Positions 1 to 14,141 of a stretch of DNA of 64,000 nucleotides are shown here, piece after piece. The notes beneath the pieces were generated by a model. It ran no database searches. It worked only from the letters and a program-made list of their open reading frames with translations, and had not been told where the DNA came from. Location: contig NC_135550.1 in assembly GCF_964340395.1 (NCBI RefSeq), positions 10,406,408 through 10,470,407 of the forward strand, read 5' to 3'. The position numbers were made by a program, and so were the translations under genes. This stretch comes from Glandiceps talaboti. Taxonomy: Eukaryota > Hemichordata > Enteropneusta > Spengelidae. Numbering within the stretch: the stretch's first letter is position 1; every line of letters begins with the position of its first letter.

Positions 1-29
1 AACAGTACCTGTTAATGATGTACTGTCCA

Positions 30-143
30 CATGTTGTAACAGTCCTATGTGTTCATACATCATTCTCTTCTAGACACATTCTTTAGTGATGTGTTTGTCC
101 AAACTGTAACAGTCCCATGTATTTATACGCTATTATCTTGTAG
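30..143 (+). repeat. 70-bp tandem duplication carrying the splice acceptor of exon 144-316
   Basis: The block ending in TAGACACATTCT at 71-82 recurs at 141-152, exactly 70 bp on. Upstream similarity includes TAACAGTCCYATGT and nearby bases. Both copies place a pyrimidine-rich AG before ACACATTCT. Only the second leads into the open calpain reading frame. Use of the first (exon start 74) adds 70 bases and shifts the frame. Confidence 0.75.
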
Positions 144-846
144 ACACATTCTATATCAATCCACAAATCAGGATGACACTGACAGAGGAAGATGATGACG
201 ATCCTGATGATGATGATGAAGGTTGCAGTGTCATCGTGGCTCTCATGCAGAAAAATAGACGTCGTCAAAGAAAACTTGGCAAAGAAATGTTGACCATTGG
301 CTTTGCTATATATGAGGTAGGAAGTGATCAACAATAGGCACACACACACATGTAGATACACGTAGTAAAAAAAACAAGCAGTTCTTACACTCCAAGAAAA
401 CTTGGCCCCAAAGAATGTTGACCATTGGTTTTGCCATATATGAGGTAAGGAGTTATCAGAAAACAGACACACAGATATTGTAGATAGTAAAATTAAAATC
501 AGTTCGTACAACTCAACAACGTTCCCAGGATAATCATAAAAATGTCTCTACTACCATGAACACATAACATCCAAGAACCTTCTGTGTGCCCTAAAAAATA
601 TGAAAACCAATGTTACTGTTTTGTTTTTTAACAGATTGATGCAAATACTCCTTCTCCCCTACCAAAAGACTACTTCCTGTATCATGCTTCCAAGGCCCGA
701 TCAAACACATTTGTCAACTCGCGTGAAATCAGTGGTCGTTTCAAGTTGCCTAAAGGAGACTACATCGTAGTGCCATCCACGTTTGACCCTAATGAGGATG
801 GTGAGTTCATGCTGAGACTCATCTCTGTGAAAGCCAGCTCCTCAGC
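144..846 (+). CDS. Upstream calpain, C2-like (CBSW, domain III) exons
   Basis: Two exons, 144-316 and 635-846, encode the distal part of the calpain C2-like domain. The first opens with two bases completing an Asp codon, then [12 protein letters not shown], a run of Asp/Glu ([12 protein letters not shown]), and [19 protein letters not shown]. The acidic loop followed by a basic stretch is characteristic of classical calpains and is thought to link Ca2+ or phospholipid binding to release of the protease core. The second exon holds [19 protein letters not shown] and [20 protein letters not shown], the conserved end of the domain. Donors are GTAGGA (weak) and GTGAGT. Copies of the acceptor and donor of the first exon lie immediately upstream and downstream of it. 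Confidence 0.92.
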
Positions 847-3800
847 GTGAGTATACTATGGGTATTTATTCCATGTACCACAGATTTCTTGCACTGGTGT
901 ACATACAATATGCATATTAGTGGTATTTGTAGTACTGCAACTAGTGCAGGATTGAAAACATAACTGCCTACCTGTATGCAAATCATATGCAGATGAGCAA
1001 GTTTGTTCCTTGCAGATGAAATTGTTTGATTGCACAGTATGATTTTTACAGAGATTTGCTGTTTTGGATAAACTTAATAGAGCACCCCATGCCGCACGAG
1101 TATCAGTGTGGGTACTCCGAGGTATTTGCACTCTTCATTGCAGTGTTTTCTGCTTTACTTTCATGCCTATATACACTGCCAGCACTCGTGCAAATACCCT
1201 GAGTATACCTCACTGGCACTCATGACATCTCATCTTCCACAATTTCTTTGTCTTGACAAATACAACAAGTGTCAAGATAATGAGATTATGGTAAATATGA
1301 TGTCATCACCAGCGGTTTTCCCAAAAACCTTTGCAGGAAATAAAAAAACATTGGCTGAAAACATGTAGGGTGTATAGCTAAGTAGGTCTTTGTTACAAGA
1401 TTTCAAAGTTGAATAATTCACATAGGTGCTATTTTATCACCCAATATTTTTATGTAAGTTGATAACAGTAATCAATACAAGTGTACTAAAAGCAGAAAAA
1501 AGTCTGACTGGACTTATATGCTAAAAATGACAAGTTATAATGCCGCTAAGTCTATAATTGTGCAGTCAATATGTAGAAGAACACACTGATGTGAAGAATA
1601 GTCTCTTATAGCGCGATGCCAATGCATGGTATGATGTACATTTGTGTGTGATGTGATGTCATACTTAGTCTAGTTACTATACATGTAGTTGTTCTGTATG
1701 ATCACTTTCTAACGTATAGTCAAATGGACAAATTCGGCTGAAAATCTAGCTAGTTGAATTTCCTGCTATGCTTGGGAAGGGATGAACAGCACATATCAGT
1801 AATAATCCATCACACACTGACAGGCAGTTGTAATTGGTTTATACTTTGTTCAGTTTACTACAAACTCAATCTCCAGTTTGAATGTAAGTGACGTGAAGAT
1901 ACAATAACATCAGCACATTTATATCAATCCTCCAATTAGCATAAACTATCGCTGTCTCTTGGTCGTAAGAACAGAATGCTGTGCTAGAGAAATCCATTTG
2001 ACAATATGATGGAGGTGATCGCAACGCGTATAGGACTAGACTAAGTCATACTATGTCATGTCATGCAGTGATGTCTATTGAAAACCTTATGATGAAGCAG
2101 TGTGTTAGTACATGTAGTACTATGGACAATGAAATGCGATGCTTATGCAAGGTGAATGTGATGTAATCATGTGATGTGACGCAGTGTAATGTACTGAGTG
2201 AGGTGCAATGATATGGCAATTGAATGTAATGCTGTGATGGGATGGGATGTGATGGGATGTGATGACATGTGGTATGACCTGACCTGACCTGATCTGACCT
2301 AAGCATCTCCTGGTATACAATAGAATATGGAGTTACATAGTTCCACTTTCAACATGAGTTTCATCCGGATCCTACCAGAACACTTCCACCCAACCTTATA
2401 TATCAGTTACTGACATGACCAATAAAGAAATCATTGAAAGAAACTCTCATTTAATATTTCTCTCATTACATGAAAGAGCTGAATTCTTGCATTTTCTTGC
2501 AATAGCCCATAGCAAAGCTACCCTATAAAGACACAAGATAATCAACTTTATGTTTCTCTTAAATCACAAGTAGGTGATATAAAATCATGATATGACACTC
2601 CAGAACCCATAGTTTATGAAAATATATTTATTTCCTGGAGTGGCTTTCCGGTCCACAGTGTTTGGAATGTATGAGAATAGTAATTAATCACCCACCAGAG
2701 TTGATATTAAATTATATAATTTTTTGTCAAGCTATTAAAAAAAAACCTCCTTGCTGTCAGTATTTTTAAATGTGTACAATTATGTTATATCAAGTGCTTC
2801 AGTCTGTATTGTAGTTATTACATCACATAAACCTTTGACACATGTTTAAAGAGCTTGTTGAGATTAGTTTCAAATGCATTGGTTTGGAATGACCTGGAAG
2901 TGTTATTGTTTGTTTACACATAGACCCTAGTACAGTGGTTTATGGGAGGTCATGTAAAGTAGTATCTAGAGAGATAATGCCAGAGTGGTGGTGATTATCA
3001 CAGACTAGTCAATCATTAACCGGTTTACTCAACATGGCTTCAAGGTACAGGTGTGTGTGTGTGTGTGTGTGACAAGGCAGACAATAGTCGGACATCAAGT
3101 TCTCATATAGTCTGCCCGTAGCTTGACCTCCCAAATTCTGTCATGTGTATCTGTCCCAATATCTTTGTTAACTTAGATTAGAAGTTTGTGTTTCATGAAT
3201 GATTTATATTATGCCTGTTGTAGTAGCCAAGTGCAGTCTTGCCTGCATTGCCGTACATGGCTTCACAGGACTTCAAGTAGGACATGCATTTTATTCTTCC
3301 GTGATCATTTCACTAACTATGGTTGATTTTTGTGTCATAGGGAGGCAGATGAAGAGACTGGACCCATTGAGAGTACTACACCTCAGGTATGGTTTGTTTG
3401 TTTTTTTCTATGAAAAATTTTGAATTATTTAAAAACTGTAGGACATGTTCTGTGATTTGATCTATTTTGGTCCTCATATTGTCATGGCTTACTGAAACTG
3501 AAACATGAGTTTCCTGTTATTTGAACACCATGTGTGTATTAAATATTTCACTTGAATATTGAGCCATTGTGGATAAAAATGAAATGTTTTTTTCTTTTTG
3601 ATATGTTATAGCCAAGTAATTTACATCAATACAAGCGTAGTGGACTTTAACCTGTGTGGTATATTTCACTGGACTACAAAAAATGCAAAAATATGTAGTG
3701 ACTAAAATGCCTTCTTGTATATGAACACATTATACCAGTCTGGTAATTAGTGAAAATTGGTCTTTGAAAATTAGTTAAAAGACTGTAAAATCGCAAAATT

Positions 3801-6800
3801 TTCTAGGAGCGAAAATATCTAGTATTTAGTGTAATGTTTAGCTGTATATATACACCACGTTGTAAGAGGTGGAATGTCAAGACTGTACCAAAGCCCACAC
3901 ATAATAACGACAGTGTTTTGTAGCTAAGAGAGAAGCAGGGATTTTATTGATTTGTTTGAGTTGTAGGTACATGTAGGAGCATTCTTCAACTTGTTTGAAT
4001 CCCTGCATGTTCTATCAAGGAGCCAGTTTACAATGCATTGCCCTGTAAATTTAATGCACGTACCACTGTTCTGTTTACCCAAAAAATCTTGTGTTCCTCC
4101 TTTCTTTTTTGATGTTGTAATCATTTTATTGCTTTGAAAATTGAAACCAGAGAGTAATAGCTATGTTTTAATACTAAGTTTTCTGAAAAGTGGTCATATG
4201 GATTAGGATTGAGTATTTTATTTTGATTTTTTTTTAGCAATTTTATCATGGTTTTTGACTTAGCATATCAATGTGAAACAACATATGCCAAGTCCTTGTT
4301 TGTAGCTCCATAAATTGCACGAGATTAATAATTGTGTCAAATGTTTGTTATTATCCGTAGAATATCAAGCTTTTTAAACACAATTTTAAAGCATTTTTGC
4401 ATTGTATTGACTTACAAACACAGTCTTGGTCAATATTGTTTCACTTGGTTTTTCAAGTAGGAAGCCATGGTAACAGTGTTATATAAGTTAAAAATCCAAA
4501 ACAAATACCCAATCCTCATCCATATGGCCACTTTAACATTAAAAAATGTTGACATGTATGCATGCACAGTATCCCAGTCTTGCTTTATTCAACGCTTTCC
4601 ATAATATTGAAAGTTAGATATCGTTAATTTGTAGAGTAACAGTACTTCTAGGTATCGATATGAAGCATTCCTGCTGTTTATTCATTTGTTGTAACTCCCT
4701 AAAGTAGAATGTGCCTCGGGGATCAATCCATGAAAACAAGTTATTTAAATCTCTCAATTCTTTGCCATTTAAAAGTTTGTTCCTCGTTCTTTTGAAATAA
4801 TAAAAGAAATTTGGGGTCGACCATCTTGTTTTCAAAGAAATGGACTCTAAATTATTTTCCCACTAAGTTAACACCGTGTTCAGTGGCCATTTTGGATTCT
4901 AAAGTTGGTGAATATTGTTTTGAACTCATTTCGAAAAATGGCAAGGTGACCCCTGATTTTTTGTCACGGTGTTAATTGAAAGTGGTTTGAGTGAGTTCCT
5001 TGAAAAAAATAGCAGCAAATTTAAAGTTTATCATTGTATTTCCGAGGTACATTCTACATGACTGTGTATGCTTTCTCTCGTGGTTCTGTGCTGTTTATTA
5101 ACAAACTCTTGTCTCTTGGTGTAATTGCACACTTGCTTTCTATTAACAGAGATACAGACCTGCTCCTGTTTCCCCAGCACGTGATGCATTTACTGTATGT
5201 TATAAACTAACCTAACCTAATACTAATATAAGCTAAACTAATCTAAGCTAACCTAGGCAACTCTTGTACCATGCCCTAGCTGTCTTATCATTTCCCTTTG
5301 AAATGTCTGTTAATGTTTCACCGTTTCTCAACAAAATGATGGTTTCAAATTTATCAGAACAAATCAAATCAAATCAAACTATGGGGTGAAGGGCATTACC
5401 AGAGTTAAAAAGCTAAAAATAAATCTAACTTTATACTACTTATTATCTCATTAAACATCCACCTGTCAAATTCTTTGTATAATATAATGTTTTTTCAGCA
5501 CCACTGTCATGATGTATGATGTATCAATTTTGTCAACTTTTGTGCATTCCATACAACACACCATGCAGCGCCTTCACAATCACAATACACACATTTTTTC
5601 AGCTTTTTTTTTTGCTTCTCACATATCACTTTCCATGTATGTATCCTGTGTTCACTTTTTCTCATCCACCCATCTATTCATCGCTCCATTCACCCATCGT
5701 TCCTCTGGCACGTCCAGCCTGTTGCTCCAGCCGGTGAAGCTGCCGACGACAATGAACTTTTCCCAGCTGCCCCAGTTGCTGGGGAGGTAAAAATGATGGA
5801 CATATATTGGAGATGCTTAAAACCTTTGCTACTATCATAACATATTTTTAGTCAAACTCGTGGTTATGTGAAATAATTATTCTAATATTAAACAGTAATG
5901 TCAAGGTGTTTGATTTTTTAGGGGATAGCTTTTCTATAGAAAGACTTAATAAGTTTGACTTGACCTATGACCTAAGAGCCATGACCTAGCTTCCGGCAAT
6001 CTATGACATCTCTGTACACTGAACAGCTATACCTCACATCCAGTTAAAATACTTTGTTTGTCATATTAGTGAATGATTTCCACGATGACTCTGTCACTGA
6101 AATTGTGCAATACATGTACTGGACAGAAAGGGTGCTACATGTTCAGAGACAGAGAGACTCATTGGCTTTGTACGAAGCTAGGCTGTGGTTTATGGTATCA
6201 TGTACACTGTGACCATTGAATCAAAGTGTTTTCATATCTGATAATGTTGACTCTTGTGTGTGCGTGTGTGCCCTAGAAGTGCATGGTTTTAGCATGCCAG
6301 TGTTTTGCAGCTTGAAATATAGTGTATAGGAATTGATAGACGAACAGGAACAGTTTACATCACGTTTTCTCAAGAGTCGTTTTTTGCCTTCACCTATCCT
6401 GCCACTGCCACTGCCGCCACCGCCACCACCACCATCATGATATATCTGCACAAAGAAACAAGAAAGAATTAAGTTCATGGTACTTTCTGCTCACAGAGTC
6501 AAAGTTTTCAGATGGTAAAATCCGATACTTTATTGCCTGGAATAGAAGTTCATTAGCATTGAAAATGCAATTAATTCCACACAATTTGAGAGAAGTTAAG
6601 CCAGTATGTAAACACAGTGTTATAATAGTGAGGGTTCAGAGAAGTCATCAGATATAGTATTAAATATGCCTTATTGTGTTTACCCACTTGGTAGCCATAG
6701 GAACAGCATAAGAGGCCCCCCCCCCCAGATTAATGAGGGTTAACATTGCCAAAATGGATGACAATACCAGCAGTAGCTTCCTATGTAAAGAAAAGCATTA

Positions 6801-9800
6801 TAAAAAGTTTCAGAAGTTTCTACAAAAATCAGTTTACAAAGAACGGAAGCAGAATTATTTCAATTGCCTGAAAATTCTATTGATTTATGTTGTCAAATAG
6901 TGAGAGATCAATTTTCAATGTATGCTGAAGAACTCGTGGATTCTAGCGCACACTTCAACCCAAATGGCTGCTGCCAAAGAGCGCCCCCTGGTGGTCACAC
7001 ATTACAATCTTCTACTTTTGTCACTACCTAGCGTACAGCATACTGTATTAGTTTAAATATCTATAGTAATTTACAATTCCTATGTATCCATCAGAACTTT
7101 AAAGTTGTTTTATCAATATGAAATTATTTGAGGAGGGGTATAATGCCACAAAACAGAAGGAAGGATTTATCTACCGAGACTAGCATCTCTATTGACAGGT
7201 TTTGTTGCCAAGACAACAATATTTGCTACTGCGTGTGTATCATGCTTTAAAATCGCACACTAGTTGATCTCAGTGCAAGTTTAAAATTTTGCTGTAATCA
7301 GGCACCACGGCACCATCACTTTGATCACATGGTATTTCAACTTTTAATAGGTCTTTGAGTTTGAAATAATCCATAAATGGAAAATAAGGTATTTGACTCT
7401 CAGAATTAACTAATATAAATGATAACATGAACTGAAGGATTTCTGGTTTATGACATTTCCTATCACTTTTGTTGTGAGCGAATGAGTGGAAAGGAGTGCC
7501 CTCCAGCACCAAATCTTGTAGTCTACTGATAACGCTTACTATTTCGAAACAGCTTTTCCTGTTCACAACCATGTAAACGTGTGGAAAGACATATGCTACA
7601 CTAATACATGCATCCTGATTTCAAAACTGACAATTCATTGCATGTACTGAGCTGTGTGTTCAACTTTGATAATTGACTACTACTACATCAGTCATTCATC
7701 TGTAAGGTACGCCATGACAGGGCGCCCTCACACATCGGTCAATCCCTCCCATGTGAGAGGAGGGCGGAACCGACATGACATATCTTACAGTCTACATCAG
7801 CCATGTGATGACTGGTTCATTGACAGAACTAGTCAGTCAGTCAGTTACATTGCTATTCATAATACTAATCCGTTACAAGCCACATCTTGGCATTACAAGT
7901 ACCCATCTTTGAATGCAAGAAAAAGTACCCCTTTCATACATTTGCTTATGAAAAATATTTGCAGACATGAATTGTAAAAAACAGTCTCTTTATTGGTGTC
8001 TGTGTAAGCATTTGAAAAAGTCCCTGAAGTGTCAAAACTAGTAATTCATTCCGCCCATTAATTTGTACCGAATTACTGCAGACAAGTGTTCTGCCATGAA
8101 ACCTAAAACATTTGGAGATTTTTTGCAAATGAAAATCACAGTCATATATTTAAATATCCTGTTTTGTTTTTTAAGTCCTTCAATTTTATTAGTCACACCT
8201 TCAAAAAGGAAGACAAATTGTGCTTGTAATGTGAAAGATATCCTAAGTTATTGTTACAAATCATCAGTTAGTGATACCTGTTTATTTACGTTTTGTCCAC
8301 AGCCTAGTAAACCCTTAACTCCTGCACAACAAGCTCAGGAAGAAAAATTCAAGGAATTCTTCTTCAAACTGACCGGAGATGTAAGTAGACCTGTATTTTC
8401 ACACGCCTCTATTTGTTGTAAATTAAATACCTGACATTGTCATGGTCTGATAATCAACAGAAAAATAGCATCAGCCAAAAAAAAAATTCAGGTTGTGTGA
8501 AATTTGGTAATGCTGTGTCAAACTTTGAACAAACAAATTTTCAATGTTTTATTGGTCTAGAAATGTAACAACATACAAATGGTGTAAGATTTCATAGTCA
8601 CTACAGTGTCCAATAAACTTTGATGTAATTTATTGTAATGTGGCATAGCTAAATTATCATGACAAAGACTTGTATGGTACATCTGATTATATGAATATTA
8701 TGACATCTATTTTGAGAAAAGCAGATTTAGATAAAGTAGAAGCCTATTTTGATACAGTGGAATTCTATGTTGATAAAGTGGAATTCTATGTTGATAAAGT
8801 GGAATTCTATGTTGATAAAGTGGAAGTCTATGTTGATAAAGTAGAAGTCTATTTTGATAAAGTGGGCTTCTGTTTTGATAAAGTAGATTTCTTTGATAAA
8901 GTAGGCTTCTGTTTAGATGAAGTAGATTTCTATTTTGATAAAGTAGAATTGTACTATATAAAGAACCATGTACAGTTATATAATTTAATGGTGAATCTTC
9001 AGTTCTGTATTCCATTCACACCTTGTGATATATTTTTTCTTCAAGGACATGGAAGTTGATGCCTGGGAACTCCAGGAGATCCTGAATGCAGCTCTGAGGA
9101 AAGGTAAGACATCATATATATACAAACAAACCTGTTTCTATAGCAATCCAGAAAGTGACCAATCAGCAATGGCCAAAATGATAAACAAAGACTGTTTCTA
9201 TAGCTATCCAGAAAGTGACCAATCAGCAATGGCCAAAATGACAAACAAAGACTGTTTCTATAGCAATCCAGAAACTGACCAATCAGCAGTGACCAGAAAA
9301 GACAAACAAAGACTGTTGTTATAGCAATCCAGAAACTGACCAATCAGTACTGACCAGAAATGACAAAGACTGTTGTTATAGCAATCCAGAAACTGACCAA
9401 TCAGCAATGACCAGAAATGACAAAGAAAGACTGTTTCTACAGCAATTCAGAAACAGACCAATCAGTAATGACCAGGAATGACAAACAGAGACTGTTTCTA
9501 TAGTAATCCAGAAACTAACCAATCAACAATGGCCAGGAAAGATACTAAAAAATGACTGTCTGAAAAAAAACTGCTTGCATCCAATCATGCATGGTACAGT
9601 TATTAACATCAGAATGTTTTGATTATCTACATAACCATGAGCCAACATTCTGACAGCATCAAATTTATTTGCATATCATTATTAATATTTTATCAGATAA
9701 CATTATGCCATCTTTCAACTCACATCCATTTAACATTAAATGTGATATGAAATTCAAAACTCATTACATTGACTGTGTGAAGTTTTTTGCTTGTGAAATT

Positions 9801-12800
9801 CAAATCTTCTTTACTATCTCATAGTAATATAATTTACTGATGTCATAATTATAGCATTTGAATATACAATAATTGCATGAATGATACTCATATTCACATT
9901 AATTAAATCTGTGCATTTGAATGGAATGATTAACATAAATATTAATATATTTATCAATATGCTAATCAGATTGTCATTATGCATAAATAATCTAATTTTT
10001 TTTCCATTGAATTCATCTTCTCATATTCATAATGCCTGTTTTTTTCTGCCTTGGCCAACACTGAATATTAACTCCTCCATCGTAAGTGAATACTTGGAAA
10101 TCTTAATGAAGTATGGCTGCATATTTTATAGTGAGCAAATCCAAATGACGACACGTATTGTATGAAACACAGAACCCATCTCTGCGTTCTCATGAACAGA
10201 CTTCTCACCTGCCATCCCTCTGTAGTAAATGGTGTCTTCCAGCTGGGTTTCTACACTTTGTCAAGGGGGTGGGATGGCAGGGTACTCATATATATGTAAC
10301 ATCTGCATTTGTATTCATACTTGTTTCTCATGATCCCCTCCATCTGCATGCTTTATCTTTATCGCAACCAACAGACCTTGGTGAGCAAATAATGTGGTAA
10401 CTTTCTCTCAATATTGTGTGTGTCTCTGTTGTAAAGTCTAACCTGTGTGGTGGCAACTAACTGTATACTTGCATATCAGGCAAATAGTGTCTGGTGTTTT
10501 GAAGTGCTGGGTGTCTCTTTTGTGCTAGGTATATATATATATATAGCGATAAATACATGTCGGTTAACGGTGCTGTAATATCACTTGGTTGCACCTAAGT
10601 TGCACTAAAAGCTAATGTAAATGAAAGACTATTGATTAAATTATAAAGAACACAAGCCCTTAGACTGTAAGATACATTGTGTTGCTGTGCCCTCACCAGC
10701 CTCCTCTCCCCAACCGAGGTGTGAGGGCGCCCCATCACAGTGTACCTTACAGACTAATGCTGTAGATAACCTGGTACATGTATTGCACATGCACAATATG
10801 TTAGTGAGTTAGACAGTGTTATCAGTGCCACAGTTTAGTTTACAATGGCTTGATTGCATGATTTAAAACATGTACAAAACGATAATATTTGCCAACCTAG
10901 ACTCTAAAGATATACAATCATGTCATACCACACTGGCAGCTATCATTTCACTGGAGTGAAAGCTGATAGTATGACAGGACAAGTGGTATCTTACATTTGC
11001 CAACCAACCAACATGGCAAGAAAGTAGAATTCACTGTTTGCTCAATGATAACAATTCTGTCAATCATGAAAGTGTGTTATAGTATACTTCCATACATCAA
11101 TAAACTTCAAAGACAGACAGTATACCAGCTTTTGGTAATGAAACTTAATTTTAACAGAATTTAATTCATATTTCTATAAGTTAGGAAATTTTGGTGTATT
11201 GGCCATTACTTTATTTGGATATGGTCAATAAATGTACTTGTGAACCAAAGAAGAATAACTGTAGCACTGATATGTAAATTGCCATGATATGTTTTCACAG
11301 TGTCAGTCATCTGTGTGAGTGTACTGTGTATAATATGTAAATGTAGGAAGTGAACCGTCTGTCTATACATAGGATAAATATTAACAAATGTAGATACTCT
11401 TTTTGTAGTGTTGTATTTGTAGTAAATGTTGTTTAAAGTAGGGTTTCAAAAACCAGAATTGTCGTTATGTAACTTGGTTTTATAGTAATATTGTGGTAGT
11501 CTGCTTACAGTAGTTAAATCTCAATGTTGGATAGTTTTGACACTCATCTCGCCTCAACATGTGACACACGTGAGGTTAAAGACTAGCCTACCTTATAGTT
11601 CTTGTCGGATGGCTCTGCTACTATTTCAGCTATTGTAACTGCCGTTTTGATCAATTAAATTTCACCTGTCCTCACTAGGGAATGACAATGAAATTCAATT
11701 GATCAAAATGTCATTTAATATCACTGAAATAGCGTAGTAGTGTGTACAGTTGTTCTTCAAGACTACAGGTAGACTACAACCAAACTCATCCTGCAGCAAA
11801 AGATACTAAGATGGAATACTGGTTTCCTTGTTTTTGTATGATTTGTTGTATTGTTTGTTTGTTTGTTTGTTTGTTTGTTTGTTTGTGGTATATGCAGAAG
11901 TATTGTAGTTTAACTGCTAACTTAGTGTAACTGAAGACCACAATTGCAATCATTCAGCAGTAGTACTGTACACCATAGTTGTTATTGCAAATTATAGTAA
12001 TTTGTTGTAGAGTAATGCAGAGTAACACCTTTATATAGTTACCTGGAGCACACTGCAACCTCTTAGACTGGAAGATCTGTCATTGGGCCACTTAATAATT
12101 GTACCCACATCAGTTTGGTTCTTATGAGTGGTTACATAAACAAAAACCATGACAGGATCCTTCAGTCTAAGTGCTTCTAGATGTTGAATAGATTCTTCAT
12201 TGTAGGTGCTTCACATCCATAAAGGTTTGTGGTATTGAAATGCATGTTGTAGCGTAATTAACATTAAATGAATACATACCCACTACTAGAAAGAAATAAG
12301 CCAGCACCCTTCTTTGTATTACAGTGTTGTTATTTTGTCTATTAAAAGGTGTTTTTATATTCCCTCAACAGAACTTGTAGCCAGTGATGGATTTTCCCTG
12401 GAATCCTGTAAGAGTATGGTAGCCATGTTTGATGTATCCTTGCTTATATAATGCATTTATGAAGCATGATTTTATGACATTAGTAGTCTAAGAATGCCTT
12501 GATGTTTATGGCAAACAGATCTTACTAGATGCACAAAGCATATTGGTCAATGTGTGAAACTTTTTTTTTTTTTTTTTTTTTTTTTGGGTGGGGGGATGCA
12601 TTTAATGTGGTAAATCAGTTAATGAAATTAGCTGTTTAGTTCCTGTTGATGTATAGTAGTCCAAGGCATTAAATGTGTCTACCTGGGAACAAGGTAAAAT
12701 AAAGGAACATAGTTCACAGAGTCTGTATATTATTACATGTGTACCAATGACTACATACACCAGTATGCATATACATACTAGTGGTATTTGCACGGTATTG

Positions 12801-13642
12801 CAATATTGAAAACATTATCTGCATACCTGTATGCCTGATCATTCTTCGAGTGTTCACCACAAAATCACATGATTGCACAGTATGATTTTTACCATTTGCT
12901 GTTTCGGATAAACATATGAAAATAATAACAGAAGCCCTTGACGCTTAATTGCCAATGTGGCTACTTCAAGGTATTTGCACATACTCTTATGGTGTTTTAT
13001 GCTGTACTTTCTTTCACAATGTTTGTGAAAGTACGGCTGCAGAAAATACCACAAACACTTGAATGTGCAAATACCCCGAGTGCTCCACACTAAGCTGGCT
13101 CTCACACATCATTGGGTTCTGTCATAATAACTTGTCTGGTCTTAGTCATCAGATCTAGGTCAATGATCGGGACTTAATCATCAGATCTAGGTCAATGATC
13201 GGGACTTAATCATCAGATCTAGGTCAATGAACAGGATCTTTATTGTACCCATAATCAGAGTTGTAAATCATTGCGTACTGACCCACATTATAAGTACATA
13301 TTACCATGAGGGCTAATTTAAAATGATGAACAAGACATTCTAAATAACTGCACTCACTTTAACAAACTACTGAGGTGATCAGAATGACCTTTGCTGGGCC
13401 TGGTATGCTGAGAATTTGTGGGTGTGTCCCCAAATTACCAAGACATGGTAGTGAAAGGGTTTTAATAAACAAGTAATAATTAGGCAATGATTTATTTTCA
13501 TTATGTGATTCCAGTGACTTGTTCCTTAACAAAACACTTCAGGACGATATGTCAGGTAAACTTGGCTTTGATGAGTTCAAGGCTCTGTGGAGAGATATCT
13601 CAACCTGGAAGGTAATTGGACTCTTAACTTGAACTCTGATCA

Positions 13643-13674
<32 letters not shown>

Positions 13675-14063
13675 TGTGCCTGGTCCTTTGGGGAAAAAAC
13701 TGAAAGAAGTTTGGGGTATCATTGTGACTTGTTTTCAAATTGGATTCCAAAATGATTAAATTTTGATATAATTTTGACACCAGATATTTTTTTCTTGATT
13801 TCAACTGAGAACTGATTTGAACAAAGTTTATACAGGAAAAGTTTCAAGATTGGTATTTTCTAGGTGCCAGGATTGCTACCATTTTTCTACAGTACATGAA
13901 TAGATGTCATTTTTTTTCATGAGGAAACTATTATACATGTGTTATTGTTTGATTTATTTCATACAGGGTGTATTCAGGCAGTTTGACAAAGACAAGTCTG
14001 GTACTTTCAGTACACATGAGATGCGTGAGGCCCTGCGTGCTGTAGGTACGTATGCTTACAATG

Positions 14064-14141
<78 letters not shown>

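Larger units (their letters stand above)
12434..13542 (+). other. U12-type (minor spliceosome) intron, upstream calpain
   Basis: The intron begins GTATCCTTGC, matching the U12 donor consensus RTATCCTT. It has TTCCTTAAC at 13522-13530, a perfect U12 branch site, whose branch A lies 13 bases before the acceptor AG at 13541-13542. That spacing is typical of minor introns, and no long pyrimidine tract is needed. It interrupts EF2 after VAMFD. The intron also contains a poly-T run (about 12560-12585), one copy of a 310-bp dispersed repeat and three 32-bp tandem repeats. Confidence 0.88.

Noticed and set aside
2040-2300. TGATG/TGACC-rich stretch with open frames of serine and histidine codons
   Set aside because: Degenerate short-period repeat (GGGATGTGATG, GACCTGACCT) inside a calpain intron.
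7654-7977. 107-codon plus-strand frame
   Set aside because: It runs straight through the CTGTAAG inverted-repeat element and has no protein-like conservation or neighbouring exon.
10370-10395. CAACAGACCTTGGTGAGC, resembling the start of the EF2 exon of the downstream calpain
   Set aside because: Only about 14 bases match and similarity stops immediately. The real homologous exon of the upstream gene is at 12372-12433.
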